The notes: a model not told the origin generated them from the sequence alone. Positions 45,905 through 58,313 are shown, counted from the first letter of the stretch. The stretch is 64,000 bases of DNA from Clitoria ternatea (GCA_037962975.1 CM075676.1:92822001-92886000); one strand, 5' to 3'. Made by a program: numbers and translations.

Positions 45905-48181
45905 CTAGCTGTAATATATGCGTAAATTTAAAATGTTCCATTTATTCCTGACCGGAGTGCCATCTAAGTTTTCTAGGCGGTATGTGCCTTTGCCCAAAGC
46001 CTCGATGACTCGGTATGGACCTTCCCAAGTTGGTGCCAATTTGCCTTGGTGTGCAAATTTGTTGCCAATATTGGCCCTTCTCAGGACCAAATCTCCTTCT
46101 TTGAAACGGCGTTCAAAAATGCGTGTGTTATACCGTTTGGCGGCCTTTGCTTTGACAGCTTGGTCCCTCACAAAGGCTTCCTCTCTCAACTCCGCCAAAA
46201 CCTCGAGTTCATGTACGAGGTTCTGTTGATTGGCTTCCTCGTTGAAATGGAGGACTCGAGCTGAAGGGGCTGCCAGTTCAATGGGAATGACAGCCTCAAC
46301 TCCATATGTCAGTCGATATGGAGATTCATTCGTGGTGGAGTGAGGGGTTGTTCTGTATGCCCATAAAACGTGGCACAATTGATTTGCCCAATCTCCCTTT
46401 GCCTCTCCGAGGCGTTTCTTGAGGCCCTTCAAGATTTCTCTGTTGGCAACCTCTGCTTGTCCATTGGTTTGAGGGTGTTCCACAGAAGAGAAAATCTGCG
46501 TAATGCTGAGATTTTCTAAAAGTTCAGTGAACTTACGATCTGTGAACTGGGTGCCATTATCAGTAACTATGCGTCCAGGGACTCCGAAACGTGCAATGAT
46601 ATTTTCATATACGAACCTTCGAGTCCTGGATGACGTTATGTGCACCACTGCCTCTGCCTCAATCCATTTAGTGAAATAATCAACACCAACTATCAAGTAT
46701 TTGATACCGCCGGGCGCAGTTGGGAATGGACCCAAGATATCCATGCCCCATTGATAGAAAGGCCAAGGCGTTATTGATGATGACATTTCCTCCGCTGGAG
46801 TGTGGTGGAGATTTGCGAATCGTTGGCATTGATCGCATTTTTGAACATATGAGGCGGAGTCATGCTTCAAAGTGGGCCACCAATACCCCGCCCTGAGTAT
46901 TTTTCTCATTAGACTCCGTGCCCCTGGGTGATGTCCACACCGCCCTTCATGGACTTCTGCCAAAACAGCTTGCACCTCGTTTTCATTTATACAAATTAAG
47001 TAAGGAACAGAAATTCCTCGGTGGTATAACTGTCCGTCTAGGAGTGTATAATAAGGTGCCTCTCTCTTTAGTTTCTTTCGCTCAAGATCATCCGTGGGTA
47101 ATTGTCCATTAACAAGATAACGAACTATTGGTGCTACCCAGGAATTGTCATCAAAGGAGCAGCTTTTAATCATATATACTGAGGAGGGAAAGGAAATGCT
47201 TGGTTCTGCCAAGGTACTCTGTACAACCGTAGTTGTGCATCCCGCCTTCTTTGTGCTGGCTAACCTGGAGAGGATATCAGCACGTGTATTTTCTTCGCGG
47301 GGTACATGCTTGAAAGTAACTTCATTGAAGTGCTGCTTTAACTCGTTGACGCAGTTCAGATATTGTTGTAGCAGGGGTTCTTTAGCCTGGTACTCACCAA
47401 GAATTTGTGAGATGACAAGTTGAGAATCACTGCATAGGGTAACAGTTTTGGCCCCAATATCTTGTGCTGGTCTGAGTCCGGCCAAGCAGGCTTCATACTC
47501 CGCCTGATTGTTAGACGTAGTGAAGGTAAAATGCAATGAAATTTCAAGATGTACCCCGTCATCACTTTCTATAACAATTCCTGCTCCACATCCTTTGCTG
47601 TTCGAAGACCTGTCAACGTATATTGTCCAATGTGAATGACCTGCATCTGGGCTAGAGCCTGTTAATTCAACTACGAAATCTGCTAGGACTTGTGCCTTGA
47701 TAGCAGTTCTTGGTTCGTAAGATATGTCGAATTCAGAGAGTTCTATGGCCCATTTGATCATCCTTCCTGCCAGGTCTGGTTTGAACAATATAGTACGAAG
47801 TGGCAAGTTTGTGCGAATCAGAATGGGATGGGTATGGAAATATGGTCTTAGGCGTCGTGAGGCCCAAACAACTGCAAGTGCTGCTTTTTCAATCTTCTGA
47901 TAACGGCACTCTGCACCATGCAATGTTTTACCAGTGAAGTACACCGGTCGTTGGCCTTCAACCGTTTCTTTGACCAGAGAGACTGCCAGCGCTTCATCTG
48001 AAACAGACAAATAAACAATGAGTTGCTCACCTGGGCTTGGTTTTACCAGGATTGGAGGGCTGGCCAAGACATTTTTCAAGCTTTGGAAGGCCGCATCTTG
48101 CTCTGGGCCCCAATTGAATTTCTTATCCTTCTTCAGTATCTTGTACAAGGGAAGAGAGCGATGAGCCATTTTTGGCATGAA
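45905..48181 (-). pseudogene. Tat-element RNase H (two) and integrase
   Basis: Same frame, 757 codons. The ordinary RT-linked RNase H comes first (YLSVSDEALAVSLVKE, catalytic residues degenerate). A second, archaeal-type RNase H follows (WTIYVDRSSNSKGCGAG, SNNQAEYEACLAGL, LCSDSQLVISQILG, TRADILSRLAS). The integrase has an HHCC finger (HEGRCGHHPG...CDQCQRF) and a DDE core (GMDILGPFP, VTDNGTQF, PQTNGQAEVANRE). It ends with a GPYRV type C-terminal motif and NLRIYYS. Domains are complete; the upstream stops make it inactive in this copy. Confidence 0.92.
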
Positions 48182-48757
48182 TCATGCTAGAGCAACGATT
48201 TTGCCATTGAGGGATTGTACCTCCTTCAATGTTTTGGGGCTCTGTAATTCTTGGATTACGCGACATTTATCAGGATTAGCCTCTATGCCTCTTTGTGTTA
48301 ACATGAAACCCAAAAATCTGCCCCCAGGAACAGCAAATGTACATTTTAATGGATTGAGTCTCATGTTGTATTGCTGTAGGCGTTGAAAGATGAGGCGTAG
48401 GTCTTCAACATGATCTCCTCCCTCCGGGGTCTTGGCAATAATATCATCAATATAAACCTCTACCAGCCTTGTGTGTATGCCCTCAAAAACTTTGTTGATC
48501 ATGCGCTGGTAGGTTGCCTCAGCGTTCTTTAGCCCAAATGGCATGACGTTGTAACAAAAGACCCCTTTGTCATTAATAAATGTTGTCTTCTCCTGATCAT
48601 CCTCATTCATTGGAATTTGGTTGTATCCGGAGTAGGCATCCATGAAAGATAGATATTTGTATCCGGAGGAGTCGTCAACCAATCTGTCAATATTGGGGAG
48701 TGGGTATGGATCTTTGGGACAACATTTATTCAGATCAACGTAGTCTATGCACATACG
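48182..48757 (-). pseudogene. Tat-element reverse transcriptase core
   Basis: Same frame: MCIDYVDLNKCCPKD, FMDAYSGYNQIPM, MPFGLKNAEATYQRM and the catalytic box VEVYIDDIIAKT (YIDD). It ends at TGA 48182-48184 before FMPKMAHRSLP, probably a CGA-to-TGA change. Confidence 0.92.
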
Positions 48758-50275
48758 TCACTTGCCATTGGCTTTCTGTACCATAACCACGTTGGACAGC
48801 CAGGAGGAGTAACGGAGTTCCCTGATGAACCCCACCTTAAGGAGCTCCTCTGTTTGTTCACAAGCAGCTTTTTGCTTAGCGGGACCTATACGCCGTTTCT
48901 TTTGTGCCACTGGCTTGGTTTCAGGATACACCGCCAGGCGGTGACAACAAAAGTTAGGATCCATTCCAGGCATGTCTGCAGCGGTCCAAGCAAAAATTTC
49001 TTTGTACTCATGGAGAAGTGCAATTAGTCTTGCTTCCATGTTAGGCTCAAGTTTGTCATTGATGTTAGTAATTTGCTCCGGGGTGCTGCCTAAAACAATA
49101 GACTTAGAACCACCATCAGGAGTTGGTTTTAAAGGATTCAGTGGGTCTATAGAAGACTCCGCCCTGGGATCAAGATCCACCAAATTGACGGATGCCGCCG
49201 CACTGCTTCCTTCGTTCAATTTTCTTTTCTTAGACATGGTTTCAAGCTTCACCATGTTAAGACTCAAATTGTAACAATAACGGGCCATCTCCTGGTCACC
49301 CCTTACAGATGAGACTTGATTATCTTTATCAATGAACTTGATTAACAAATGGGGGGTTGAAACGATGGCTTCCATGGCATTCAGAGTAGGCCGCCCAATG
49401 ATGCCGTTGTATGGAGATTTAACATCAATGACAAGAATCCTGGATTTTACAGTCCTTGCACCGGGTTCACCATCAAAAGTGATCCTTGTGTCCAAGTAGC
49501 CTTTAATGGGCTGTTTGGCGCCATTAAAGGCTGTAAGGTCCTGAGTGTAAGGCTGCAAATCAGCATCAGTTAGTCCCATGCGTTTAAAACAGTCATAAAA
49601 GATAACGTCGCAGGAACTTCCCTGATCAATTAGGATGCGTTTTACATCCATATTAGCGATTACTGCAATAATCACTACTGTATCATCTCCCTCAGGAATA
49701 GTAGGGCCAAAATCGTCATCTGTGAAGGTTATAGGCGGAGTCTGGACCCCGTTCCTGAATGGGCGATATTCCTTACCTTTGCCTTGCACAGACAAGATCA
49801 TACGATGATGATTTTTCCTGGCGGTGTTTGAGGGTCCGCCTCCGGCGAAGCCCCCAGCAATCATATCTACAACCTGCCTCTTTCCCCGTGATCTGGGTTC
49901 TGGACTTGGTTCTCTTTGGGCGGACTCAAGAACAACGCCCTTTTGTTTTTCTGTTGCCGCCGTATGTTTTGGCTCCCGAGTGTTATCAGGATCAGGAGAA
50001 CGATCACGAGATCTCTTCTCAAACTTCTCTGGTTCATCGTGAGATTTACTCTTGAACAAATAATGTTTCAGTTTGCCTTCACGAATGAGTACCTCAATGG
50101 TATTTTTGAGTTGCTTGCACTCCTCCGTGGTATGGCCAACTGACTCATGGAACTCACAATATTTCTTTGGGTTCCCACCGCGTCTGATTGGAGGTGGACG
50201 TTGAATCCCATAAATGTTAAGGGTAGTCCATCCTATTTCACGCAAGATTTGTTCATATGACGTGTTCAGGGGTGC
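48758..50275 (-). pseudogene. Tat-element Gag end, protease and start of reverse transcriptase
   Basis: Continues the same frame. A zinc-knuckle-like segment (KKYCEFHESVGHTTEEC) and a basic/acidic linker come first. Then an aspartic protease with ILIDQGSSCDVIFYD, where DQG stands in place of the usual DT/SG, a known variant of plant gypsy elements. Last is the RT entry (AVYPETKPVAQKKRR, LKVGFIRELRYSSWLSN). It ends at TGA 48758-48760 in place of the Trp codon expected after NGK. Confidence 0.9.
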
Positions 50276-51352
50276 TTAATGAGCAAAATTGAACACACGT
50301 CTATCTTGCTGTTTGAAGGGTTGGTTCCCTATTTTGTCTTTCTGGTGGAACTTGTCATTCTTGGATGACCTTTCTTTGTCTTTGTCATGATGTGGAGTTG
50401 CTGTGGGTGGTTTACTACGAGATGCAGTGGCTTCCAGATGCATCTCAATGCCCACATACTTGGACGCCTTCCTGCGAAATTCCTCCATCGTAGATAGAGG
50501 TCCCTTTGCCAACGACAGAGCAAAAGGTGACTTTGGCTGCATAGCCTCGATGAGGATATGCAACTGTATTGCTTCTGTCAAATCGGGGACCATGGCTGCC
50601 TCCTTATAGAATCTCTTAAGGAAATCCTTCAGAGATTCTTTGTCACCTTGCTTGATCTGAGCCAAGGTATGAGAGGTTCTAGGCGCATCCCTAGAGATCA
50701 CGAAGTGGCTGCCAAAAGCTGTGGCCAGGTCCTCCCATGAATCAATGGAGCCTGAAGGTAAGCTCTTGAACCAACTAAGAGCTTCACCTGTAAGGGTCCT
50801 GGGGAACATTCTGCACATGACATCTTCTTCTGCACCTAGGAACATAGCCTCGTAGATGTAAGCATCTAGATGCTTAGAAGGATCTGTTTCCCCAGTGTAT
50901 TTTCCTATGGAAACAGGTTGCATGGTCTGCAAATGTCTGGGGACGTGTGCATTCATGAGCCTTTTGGAAAATGGGATACTCATTTTGTACCCCAAGGGAG
51001 ATGCAATTGAGCCTGCTCTCCCTCCCTCTTGATGTTGAGCATTTGCCAGGGGAAGGCTTCGTTGCTCTTCCATGTAAGTAGGGATGCGAGAGTAGTTGGG
51101 AGTACTTGATTCCTCCTGTGCATGCGCCTCATGATGTGGCTGTTTTGCAGGACCTGCTCTCTCGTGAGTGTGATTTGCCTTTTCACGATGAAGCTCAGCA
51201 ATTTCTTCTCTCAGCATCCTGATCATGTCATCTCTCGGATCTGGAGAGTCAGCATATGTTGCCTTTTTGTGAGCATCGTTGTCAAAGTTGAGACGTCTAG
51301 GATTGCATGGAGGAGAATCCTCAGTCTGCACTTCTGGTCCTGGTCTTTCCAT
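50276..51352 (-). pseudogene. gag: Tat-element Gag
   Basis: First 358 codons of the polyprotein frame. Residues about 130-270 are the Retrotrans_gag domain (KYTGETDPSKHLDAYIYEA, LTGEALSWFKSLPSGSI, RFYKEAAMVPDLTE). A polar, charged N-terminus precedes it. The frame ends at an in-frame TAA (50276-50278) after FNFAH and then continues with APLNTSYEQIL, so this stop is a mutation inside a longer Gag rather than its natural end. Confidence 0.92.
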
Positions 51353-51406
51353 TAATGATGAATGTAATGGAGATTGATCAAAGATTGTGGGAATATCAAA
51401 TTTACA

Positions 51407-51426
51407 GGTCCCACCAAGCGTGCCAA
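51407..51426 (-). other. Primer-binding site of the Tat element (tRNA not identified)
   Basis: The minus strand directly after the LTR reads TTGGCACGCTTGGTGGGACC. TGGC(A/G)C starts are typical of gypsy PBSs. I cannot name the tRNA without a search. Confidence 0.6.
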
Positions 51427-52321
51427 TGAACTGTCCTTTACAAAGGGTGTAAAGTTATGATTCTGAAACAGCTCAAAATATACATGTAATGTCAATCTGA
51501 TACAAGGATGTGTTATACAGATGCAAATACAGAGTGTCCTTGTGTAATGGGCGGAGTATAATCCACACTGGGGCGGTGTAGTAGTCTGCCTGAAGTTGTT
51601 TTCTTTGCCTTGACACAATTGGTGGTGGTACCTGCAATTATTCTCCGACGCTCAAGTCAGTATTCTGATATATTGTAAGACTTAGAAAGCAAATCTGAGA
51701 GAATTATGCAAGTAAAAGTATAAAGTTCAGAATTGAGGGGATTTTCCCTATACCTTTTTGCTGAGGTTTATATACCTGTTACTGGTGCTCCATTATTGGT
51801 GGGACCCGTTCCTTGATTTTAGGCATTATGCTGGAAAGGTAGTGGGTCCCTGCGCTGTTTACAAGCACTGTCATTGTAGTAGGTATTTCCACTTACTTGG
51901 GAAGCGTGAATGCTTTATTATTTTATTTGTTTTTCCCTTTAATGCGTGACAGCGTGATTCCCATTTTCAACCTCTCAAGACAGAGTCAATCTCGTGCCGG
52001 GGTTACAAGTATGGGCTCGCTACGCAGTATAGGAAGTTCAATATTTTCCTTCTTGGCGAGGTAATCAGCCTTGGCGGAGTAACAAACCTTGGCGGAGTAA
52101 CATGCCTTGGCGGAGTAACATGCCTTGGCGGAGTAACATGCCTTGGCGGAGTAAAACACCTTGGCGGCGTAACATGCCTTGGCGGAGTTACTTGCCCTGG
52201 CTGTATGTACTCCGTATAGAAACAATTATAACGTATTTGAAGCGTACTTCTCTTGTTCAAAATGCTGATCTGGCAAAGCATTAAAGCCATGCTCTTGGGG
52301 GCCGGTGTTGGGACCGGATCA
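51427..52321 (-). repeat. 5' LTR of the Tat element
   Basis: 895 bp, equal to the 3' LTR except about 11 substitutions and one additional 18-bp CCTTGGCGGAGTAACATG unit (52068-52190 array). The TATA box TATATAAA (minus) is at 51767-51774. Confidence 0.95.
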
Positions 52322-52326
52322 AGACT
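52322..52326. repeat. Target-site duplication (right), AGACT
   Basis: Identical to 39489-39493. Confidence 0.92.
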
Positions 52327-53240
52327 AAAGGGTAAAATTTCTAACAAATCACATTAAGTTTTCTCCTGAAACAAAACATTAAGACATAATATTTATGTGA
52401 TAATAGTATTTACATTCTTTTCTATCCCACTATTGGTTCATGTAGATAGGAAAATTACCGAGAAAATGATTATGTGATATCACTTAGTTCCATATTTCCA
52501 AGTTCAAACACAAATGGAGAAAGTCATTTGTTTGTGCATGCAATGTACACATCATATAATCTACATCAACAGTAGTAGAATGAAGCACCGGTTAACATAC
52601 ATATCTAAGATATGATATATTAATATGTTCCATATTTTAAAGTTCAAACACAAACCATAAGTTTTACAACGAATCACATCAAAGTATTTCCATGGAATTA
52701 ATAGTGTTTAAATTCTTTTCTATAGCAATTCCATCCCCTCTAATGGTTCATATAGTTAGAAAAAGAAAAATGAGGGGAATTAGAGATGCATATTCAGGGA
52801 TAAAGCAATTGAATATGCACTCCCATGTTTGTAATTGAAAAAAAAAAACATTTTTAGGCTACTTCATAGGCCTTGAAATTTCACTTCCATATTCACGGAT
52901 CAGAGCAATTGAAGCTATTGGCATTTCATCTTATGCTCGAATTTCCAGTGTACTTGTATTATTTGCTTGTAACTAAAAACCGAACAAATCCAAGACAAGG
53001 TGACTTTTTCTTTTCTCAGAAAAAAGACATATATAAATAAATATATTTAGCATCACTATCAATTAAATAGAAAATCAATGTAAATATGAATTGGTTAACT
53101 CCATGGATCAACCTCAAATTCTCAATACAACATCAACCTCTAAGGAAACAATACAAGAACCAATCAAGCGTAAATTGAATTGAATAAATTATCAAACAAA
53201 TATTAACTTTTGTAAAAATAAAAACAATTTATTTTTTAAT
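52327..53240. other. Flank of the Tat insertion, no gene recognised
   Basis: AT-rich. The phrase TTCCATATTT(C/T)(C/A)AAGTTCAAACACAAA occurs twice (near 52489 and 52630), suggesting a degenerate ~140-bp duplication. Confidence 0.4.
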
Positions 53241-53663
53241 TTAAAGAAGAAGAAGAAAAGGAATGAACCAATATCGAACGACTTTGTAGTGAGAACACTT
53301 TTTGGTACCGGGGTTCTGACAAACGACGCAAAGAGAATCGTCCAAGAGAATACCAGGCATTGCGTATTGTTGTTCCCCTTTGAAATTGGCCTCAACTTCA
53401 TAATATTGAGGGATTTGTGCAACAAAACATACCCTTGCCATAACAATAGCCATCTCCATATTGAGGGTACGAAGGTACGGTGAACAGGTTTGGGCTTGAC
53501 CGTTGTGGATTTTTCCTCCTCTGAGGAAGTGGAGAACCCCTACTTGAACCATGGATCTTGGGGGTGATTTTTGTAGGTTGTTGAAGAGGAAGGGATAATG
53601 AAAAACCCAAATTGGAATATGGGAGATCTGGAAAAACGTTGAACAGAGGAAGAGAGAAATCAT
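53241..53663 (-). pseudogene. Possible MYND zinc-finger exon fragment of a UBP-type deubiquitinase
   Basis: Minus-strand frame of 140 codons. Its C-terminal part, SLCVVCQNPGTKKCSHYKVVRY, resembles the MYND finger (CxVC...TxxCSxCKxVRYC) of plant UBP15/16/17-like ubiquitin proteases. The fourth Cys position is Tyr. If the TATTG/GTTCAT junction is a donor, the following Cys could be completed by the next exon. No next exon is seen. The N-terminal part resembles nothing. It is a gene fragment or relic. Confidence 0.4.
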
Positions 53664-55299
53664 GAACCTGAAATTCTATAAGACAAGGAGAGTGATATGG
53701 TGCTTTCTGCCATTGGCGATACTATAGAAATTCAAGCACTTCACAATACATTACGACAAGGAGCAGAGACAAGTGGGTCATCTCTAAAGATGAAAACCAC
53801 CCCAAGGTCGCTGACTGAGAGAAGCGTCTCTTCGGTGAGAATGTTTTATTGGAGAAGAAAGGTGAGGATCAAGTGTGGTAACACTCACTGAATGACTTGT
53901 TTCTCTCTTCTCCATCTTGTGGCGGTACTAGATGGGGTTTTGGAGGAGGAGGCGGCAGGGCAGGTGGAGGGAAAAAGATAATGTGGTTTTGATTTTGATT
54001 TGTTTGAAACAAATTCCTAGTTAATGTAGTTTTGATTTGTTTAGAAATTCTATAAGGGAAGAAGAGAATGGGGAAGGAAGAAGATGAGGGAGATGGAAGG
54101 GGGAGGATTTGTCAGAGGGAGGGGCATGTTAATATGATTAAAGTTTTTAATATTTTATGTATTAGAATTTTAGTTGATTGAGGGGTGGAAAATAGAATTA
54201 TCATAAATTTTAAATGGTAACCTATTAAATAGGTTGCCACCAATCAATATAAGTCGTTGATTAACATTTAATGGTTAATATTTTTGAGTCTATCGTACAC
54301 TGAAAAAATGAAGTTCACCACAGCTTTCACCCCTTGTTCCAATGTTTAAAGTTGTTTGGAGTTTTGTTGTTATTATCTTGACTAATTCTTTCGATTTCAG
54401 CCCAACAAATCAAACACCCAATTACAACAAATCTAGTGAGGTATTTAAATGAAATATTAACATGTCGAGGAAGAACAAAAATTGTGCATAGCTTATAGGT
54501 GTTTTTAGTGTTATTTTTAATAAAAATAAAGTTTTATGTTGATAATTAATAAAATAAAGCTTGGCATTAAAAACTAGACATAAGTTGATGAAGCATAACT
54601 TAAATATTATTGGAGAGTAACACTATAAATACATTAAAAAATCACTTAAAGTTATAGCTTCATAAAAGAATCTGAGGTATATTTGTCGACAAGTTCCGAA
54701 ATAGAAATAAGTATAATGCGAGGAAGTGGTACTTGTGGGAAAATATTAGGAAATATAGGGAGATCAAGGCGTGTGTTGAAACTGTCTTAAAAAGATTTAT
54801 TCATTGAGTTATGGAATCTTTAGGATACAACGATCTTATCTATCTTAAGGGGTAGAAGCAGAACTAACAGGATATTATATATAGCTCAACAAAAGTAATG
54901 AGAGAAGAAAGTCTATTTGTTATTGAAAACTGAATTTAAGTACTTTAAATAGAAAATGAAGAGGTACCACTAACATTTGAGAAAATAAAGATCTACCATG
55001 AAATAACACCTATTCGCAAGAAGACAGACCTATTTGAAAATGGCGAAAGACATGCCTTTTTGAAAAAGGCGGGTAACATGTATGTTAAAATTTGACGGAA
55101 AGACATAATTATTCAAAATATGTTTATTAATAATGGTAACTCTTTCATTCAAAATTTAAAACTAGAGAAACAAGTTTTTTTTTTGGATAAGCCCCAAAAT
55201 AATAATAGGATTTACATCTTTTGAAATATCAATATATGTAATAGTATTTACCTATTAAGTCTTTAGGAATCAACAACAATGAATAATGTTAGAGTAAAG
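53664..55299. other. Intergenic, no gene recognised
   Basis: A purine-rich stretch at 53930-54120, otherwise AT-rich. Small frames do not match any family. Confidence 0.4.
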
Positions 55300-56520
55300 T
55301 CTGAACTCATGATTAAGCAGTCTGAACCCTGAGTGATTTGTTAATAATACACATCAAGACAGTCACCTAAAATGAAGTCTATACTATTTTGTTGTCTAAC
55401 AATTTTGTTCAAGTGTGTGAGGAGTCCATAGAGCTCCACTTGTAAATGATAGGGGGTATCCATGAAACTTAATGTGTCTCAAGATTGAAAAAGTTTGTAC
55501 TCACTCAAAGCATCATTGAATCAAGTTAAGGGAACCTATAGACCTTGAAACACCCTCACTCTTCGAAGGATTCGAGAAAGGATCTCTTATTTTCTAGAAA
55601 ATAAGCTGCAGGAACTTTCTCCTGTCACCTCTGAAGTTTTCACTAAAAAGGAAGTAAATGAAAAAGTTGACAAGCTTTCTCGCATGTCTCAAGAAAACTG
55701 TCTCATATATCTTAAGATGTCAAAAAAGCCAAACCTGGTCAATACAGAAAGCCTATAGTCAACTGCTATGATTTATACGTGCTTCCTCAAAGTTGATAAG
55801 CAAAAGGGATCTTTTGCTAAAAGACTTTCAAAGTTGCCCAGTTTAGAAAACTCCTCAGAAGCATGTCTCTGCAATCACTAATGACACAGTAATCGAAGAG
55901 ACCAAGGTCCTTCAAGATGAACCAACAGATCTTTTTAAAAGGACTATAAATACAAGAAGCCTTTGAATCCAAGAGAAAAACGTTGTTCATTCTTTTCTTG
56001 AATTCTCTCTTGTTTTCAGACGGTGACTTATAGTAGTCTGTAGCTCAGTGTGCCTGTACTCATTTCATATATTTGTACACTAAGTTATTTGTGTGCAACC
56101 TCAAATACTTTTCTACCTTCACTTTGTGTGTTCTGGTGTGTTGCCAGAATTTGTTAAGTGTTGAGAAACGCGTATGGCCTGAAGAGGCTTTTGGAAGAAT
56201 ACTTGGGTTTTTAGCCAGGGGTGGCTAGTGTCAAGAATACTTGGGTATAAGTCAGAAATGGCTGGAGTCAAGAATACTTGGTGCACTGTGTTGGTGCAGA
56301 TTGTAAAGGTGTTTTACAATAGTGAAAATCCTTCGGGTTGAAGGGACTAGACTAGCTTCTGTGTTAGAAGTGAGATATGATAAATTTCTATTGTGCATTT
56401 CTCCCTTCCCTTATCTCTGGTCTATAAAATCAGTTTTTCTCTTGAGCAGTTTGTTCACGAAATATTTTTGAAAAAGAGTTTAATACTTATTCAGCCCCCC
56501 TTCTAAGTCTAACTCTGTAC
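55300..56520 (+). repeat. LTR-like fragment (copia type) with TATA box
   Basis: TATAAATA at 55945-55952 is followed by a leader (CTTTTCTTGAATTCTCTC). Further on there is GTGTTGGTGCAGATTG...GGGTTGAAGGGACTAGACTAG, and an end-like CAGCCCCCCTTCTAAGTCTA at 56494-56513. This is the style of Sire/Maximus LTR U5 regions. No internal domain follows, so it is a solo or truncated LTR. Limits are approximate. Confidence 0.5.
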
Positions 56521-57169
56521 CATCAAATAGTTTTTATGAAAACTTATATAATTCTATTTTGACTGCTTAGAAATGAGAAATAATGAAATTTAAACATAAT
56601 CTAAAGAATACGGGCCTATGTAATTGTGTAATTGTCTCTCATGATAACAATAAGATACATGTCTAATGGATAGTGCAATTACTCATACTATTCTTAGAAA
56701 TAAATAATATTTGAACCATTTGCTAATATAAGAAGTCAATGTCAGTATTATATTTAGTAGTACAAAGATAATTGAAGAATGTAAATAACTGATATTTGGT
56801 TACCATTAGGCATAGAAATGGGGTGGGTTATGCTTTCCACATCATTGTCCCTATAAAAATCAAGGTGAGTTTAGAGTCGGGTTAAAATAAAAGCAGGATT
56901 TAAAATTTTAGAACTTGTCCCTGTTTAGGTTCCTTGTTAGGTTTGAAAAAACCCTGAGGATCTTACCATACTCTACTTTTCTCTAATTTCCTTTCACTTT
57001 GATAACTTAAACATATAATTTCAAATAAATTATATATATATAACATTTTAATTGAAAGAGTATATAAAATAGATATTAAATTTTTTATAAATAATAAACT
57101 TCATACTATATATTATTTTAAAAAATATAAAGTTATTATTATCATTTAGTTATAACTATAAGTAAAATT

Positions 57170-57480
57170 ATTAAAGACTAAACACCTCAGTTAGTCCCTG
57201 ACTCCAACAGAATCAGACACTTAGGTCCTCCAGTTAATAAATGAGTCCCGTTAGTCCTCGACGTCTGTCATCGTCGGACAAATAGATCCCTACCATTAAT
57301 GAAGTGCTAACGTCTATCAGAGTCAGCTGACGTGGATCGTTAAATCCCAAAAGGGATGCCACGTCTCCAACAAAATGATGCCGTTTTTGTATCTTAAAGA
57401 CAACGCAGATTTATTAAACTAATGCGACGTCGTTTTGGGCAAACCCTACCTATTTTCTTCCTTCACCTTTTTCCCGTTGC
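57170..57480 (+). repeat. MULE-like terminal region
   Basis: Sequence such as TTAGTCCCTGACTCC...GGTCCTCCAGTTAATAAATGAGTCCCGTTAGTCC resembles terminal regions of legume Mutator-like elements. It is followed by a GC-richer promoter-like part before the GRF pseudogene. The matching inverted terminus was not found in the window. Confidence 0.4.
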
Positions 57481-57489
57481 CGTTATGTG

Positions 57490-57606
57490 CTTCTTCTTCT
57501 TCTTCTTCTTCTTCTTCTTCTTCTTCTTCTTCTTCTTCTTCTTCTTCTTCTTCTTCTTCTTCTTCTTCTTCTTCTTCTTCTTCTTCTTCTTCTTCTTCTT
57601 CTTCTT
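57490..57606. repeat. (CTT)39 microsatellite
   Basis: 117 bases of perfect CTT. It generates poly-Phe, poly-Ser and poly-Leu frames, which are artefacts. Confidence 0.97.
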
Positions 57607-57833
57607 CAGCATCTAGTTCTTATCACCAACCTCTCTATATCTCTCATTCCTTCTTCAACGTCTTCCTTATCACAAACACTAAGACTTCCCCTTCGTTCCT
57701 TAAACCCGAGACCTTCTCCTTCTTTACATGTTCCTTCTATAACTTTCATAACCACCAAAACACTTGTTTTGCCTCATTGTTAGTATCCTACTGCAAACCT
57801 CCCTGTGATTGTGGTGGTTGAAGCAAACCCATC

Positions 57834-58313
57834 ATGAAAGGTAGGAGCCAGGGATCGTCGTCCTCAGCTTCCAGCCAATCTCGACGCCAACTTCGTTATC
57901 GTTGTGGCGACCCACCAGCCCGACATGTGTCTCACACAGTGAATAACCCCAACCGCCAGTTTTAGACATGCGCGTAACTTGGAGGAGCCCAATGTGATTT
58001 CTTTTCTTGGGTCTAGGATGGGGATTTAGTTATTCATAAGGAAGAATGGAGGAATGTGCTAATTTGTAAGTTAACAGAGATGGAGTCTGTTATTACAGGG
58101 CACAAATCTGATTTGAATAAGGATATTTGTGAAGCCATGACCCAAATTATACAGAATGAAAAAGGTAAATGGCATATGCACATAGAATCCTTGGTGAAAG
58201 GAGGCTTGGAAACGCAACAAGAACTGCGAAAGTTGAAGATGGTTTTGATTAGTCAAAGCGTTGTATTTTTGTTTTCTCTGATGGGGTTGTTGGTTATGAT
58301 AATAAAAGTGTAA
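57834..58313 (+). pseudogene. GRF-type zinc-finger protein with C-terminal membrane segment, broken
   Basis: Read from the ATG at 57834: MKGRSQGSSSSAS..., then RYRCGDPPARHVSHTVNNPNRQF, stop, TCA, stop, LGGAQCDFFSWV, stop. This is the GRF zinc finger (CxCG...NPxRxFxxC...CxFFxW) with stops inside. After it, an open frame (58056-58313) gives a charged helical part and ends VVFLFSLMGLLVMIIKV, a membrane segment typical of small plant GRF proteins. It is non-functional as it stands. Confidence 0.7.

Larger units (their letters stand above)
39494..52321 (-). mobile_element. Full-length Ty3/gypsy Tat-lineage retrotransposon with antisense gene
   Basis: 12.8-kb element read on the minus strand: 5' LTR (51427-52321), PBS, gag-pro-RT-RNaseH-RNaseH-integrase in one frame (51352-45905, three nonsense codons), a 48-bp tandem array, an antisense spliced ORF, polypurine tract, and 3' LTR (39494-40370). 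The TSD AGACT is at 39489-39493 and 52322-52326. A second RNase H after the ordinary one, a long 3' region, and an antisense ORF of the 'putative gypsy type transposon' type are hallmarks of Tat elements. The LTRs show about 11 substitutions plus an 18-bp repeat-unit difference, so it is older than the copia element. Confidence 0.94.

Noticed and set aside
57422..57821. Poly-Phe, poly-Ser and poly-Leu frames
   Set aside because: Translations of a (CTT)39 microsatellite.
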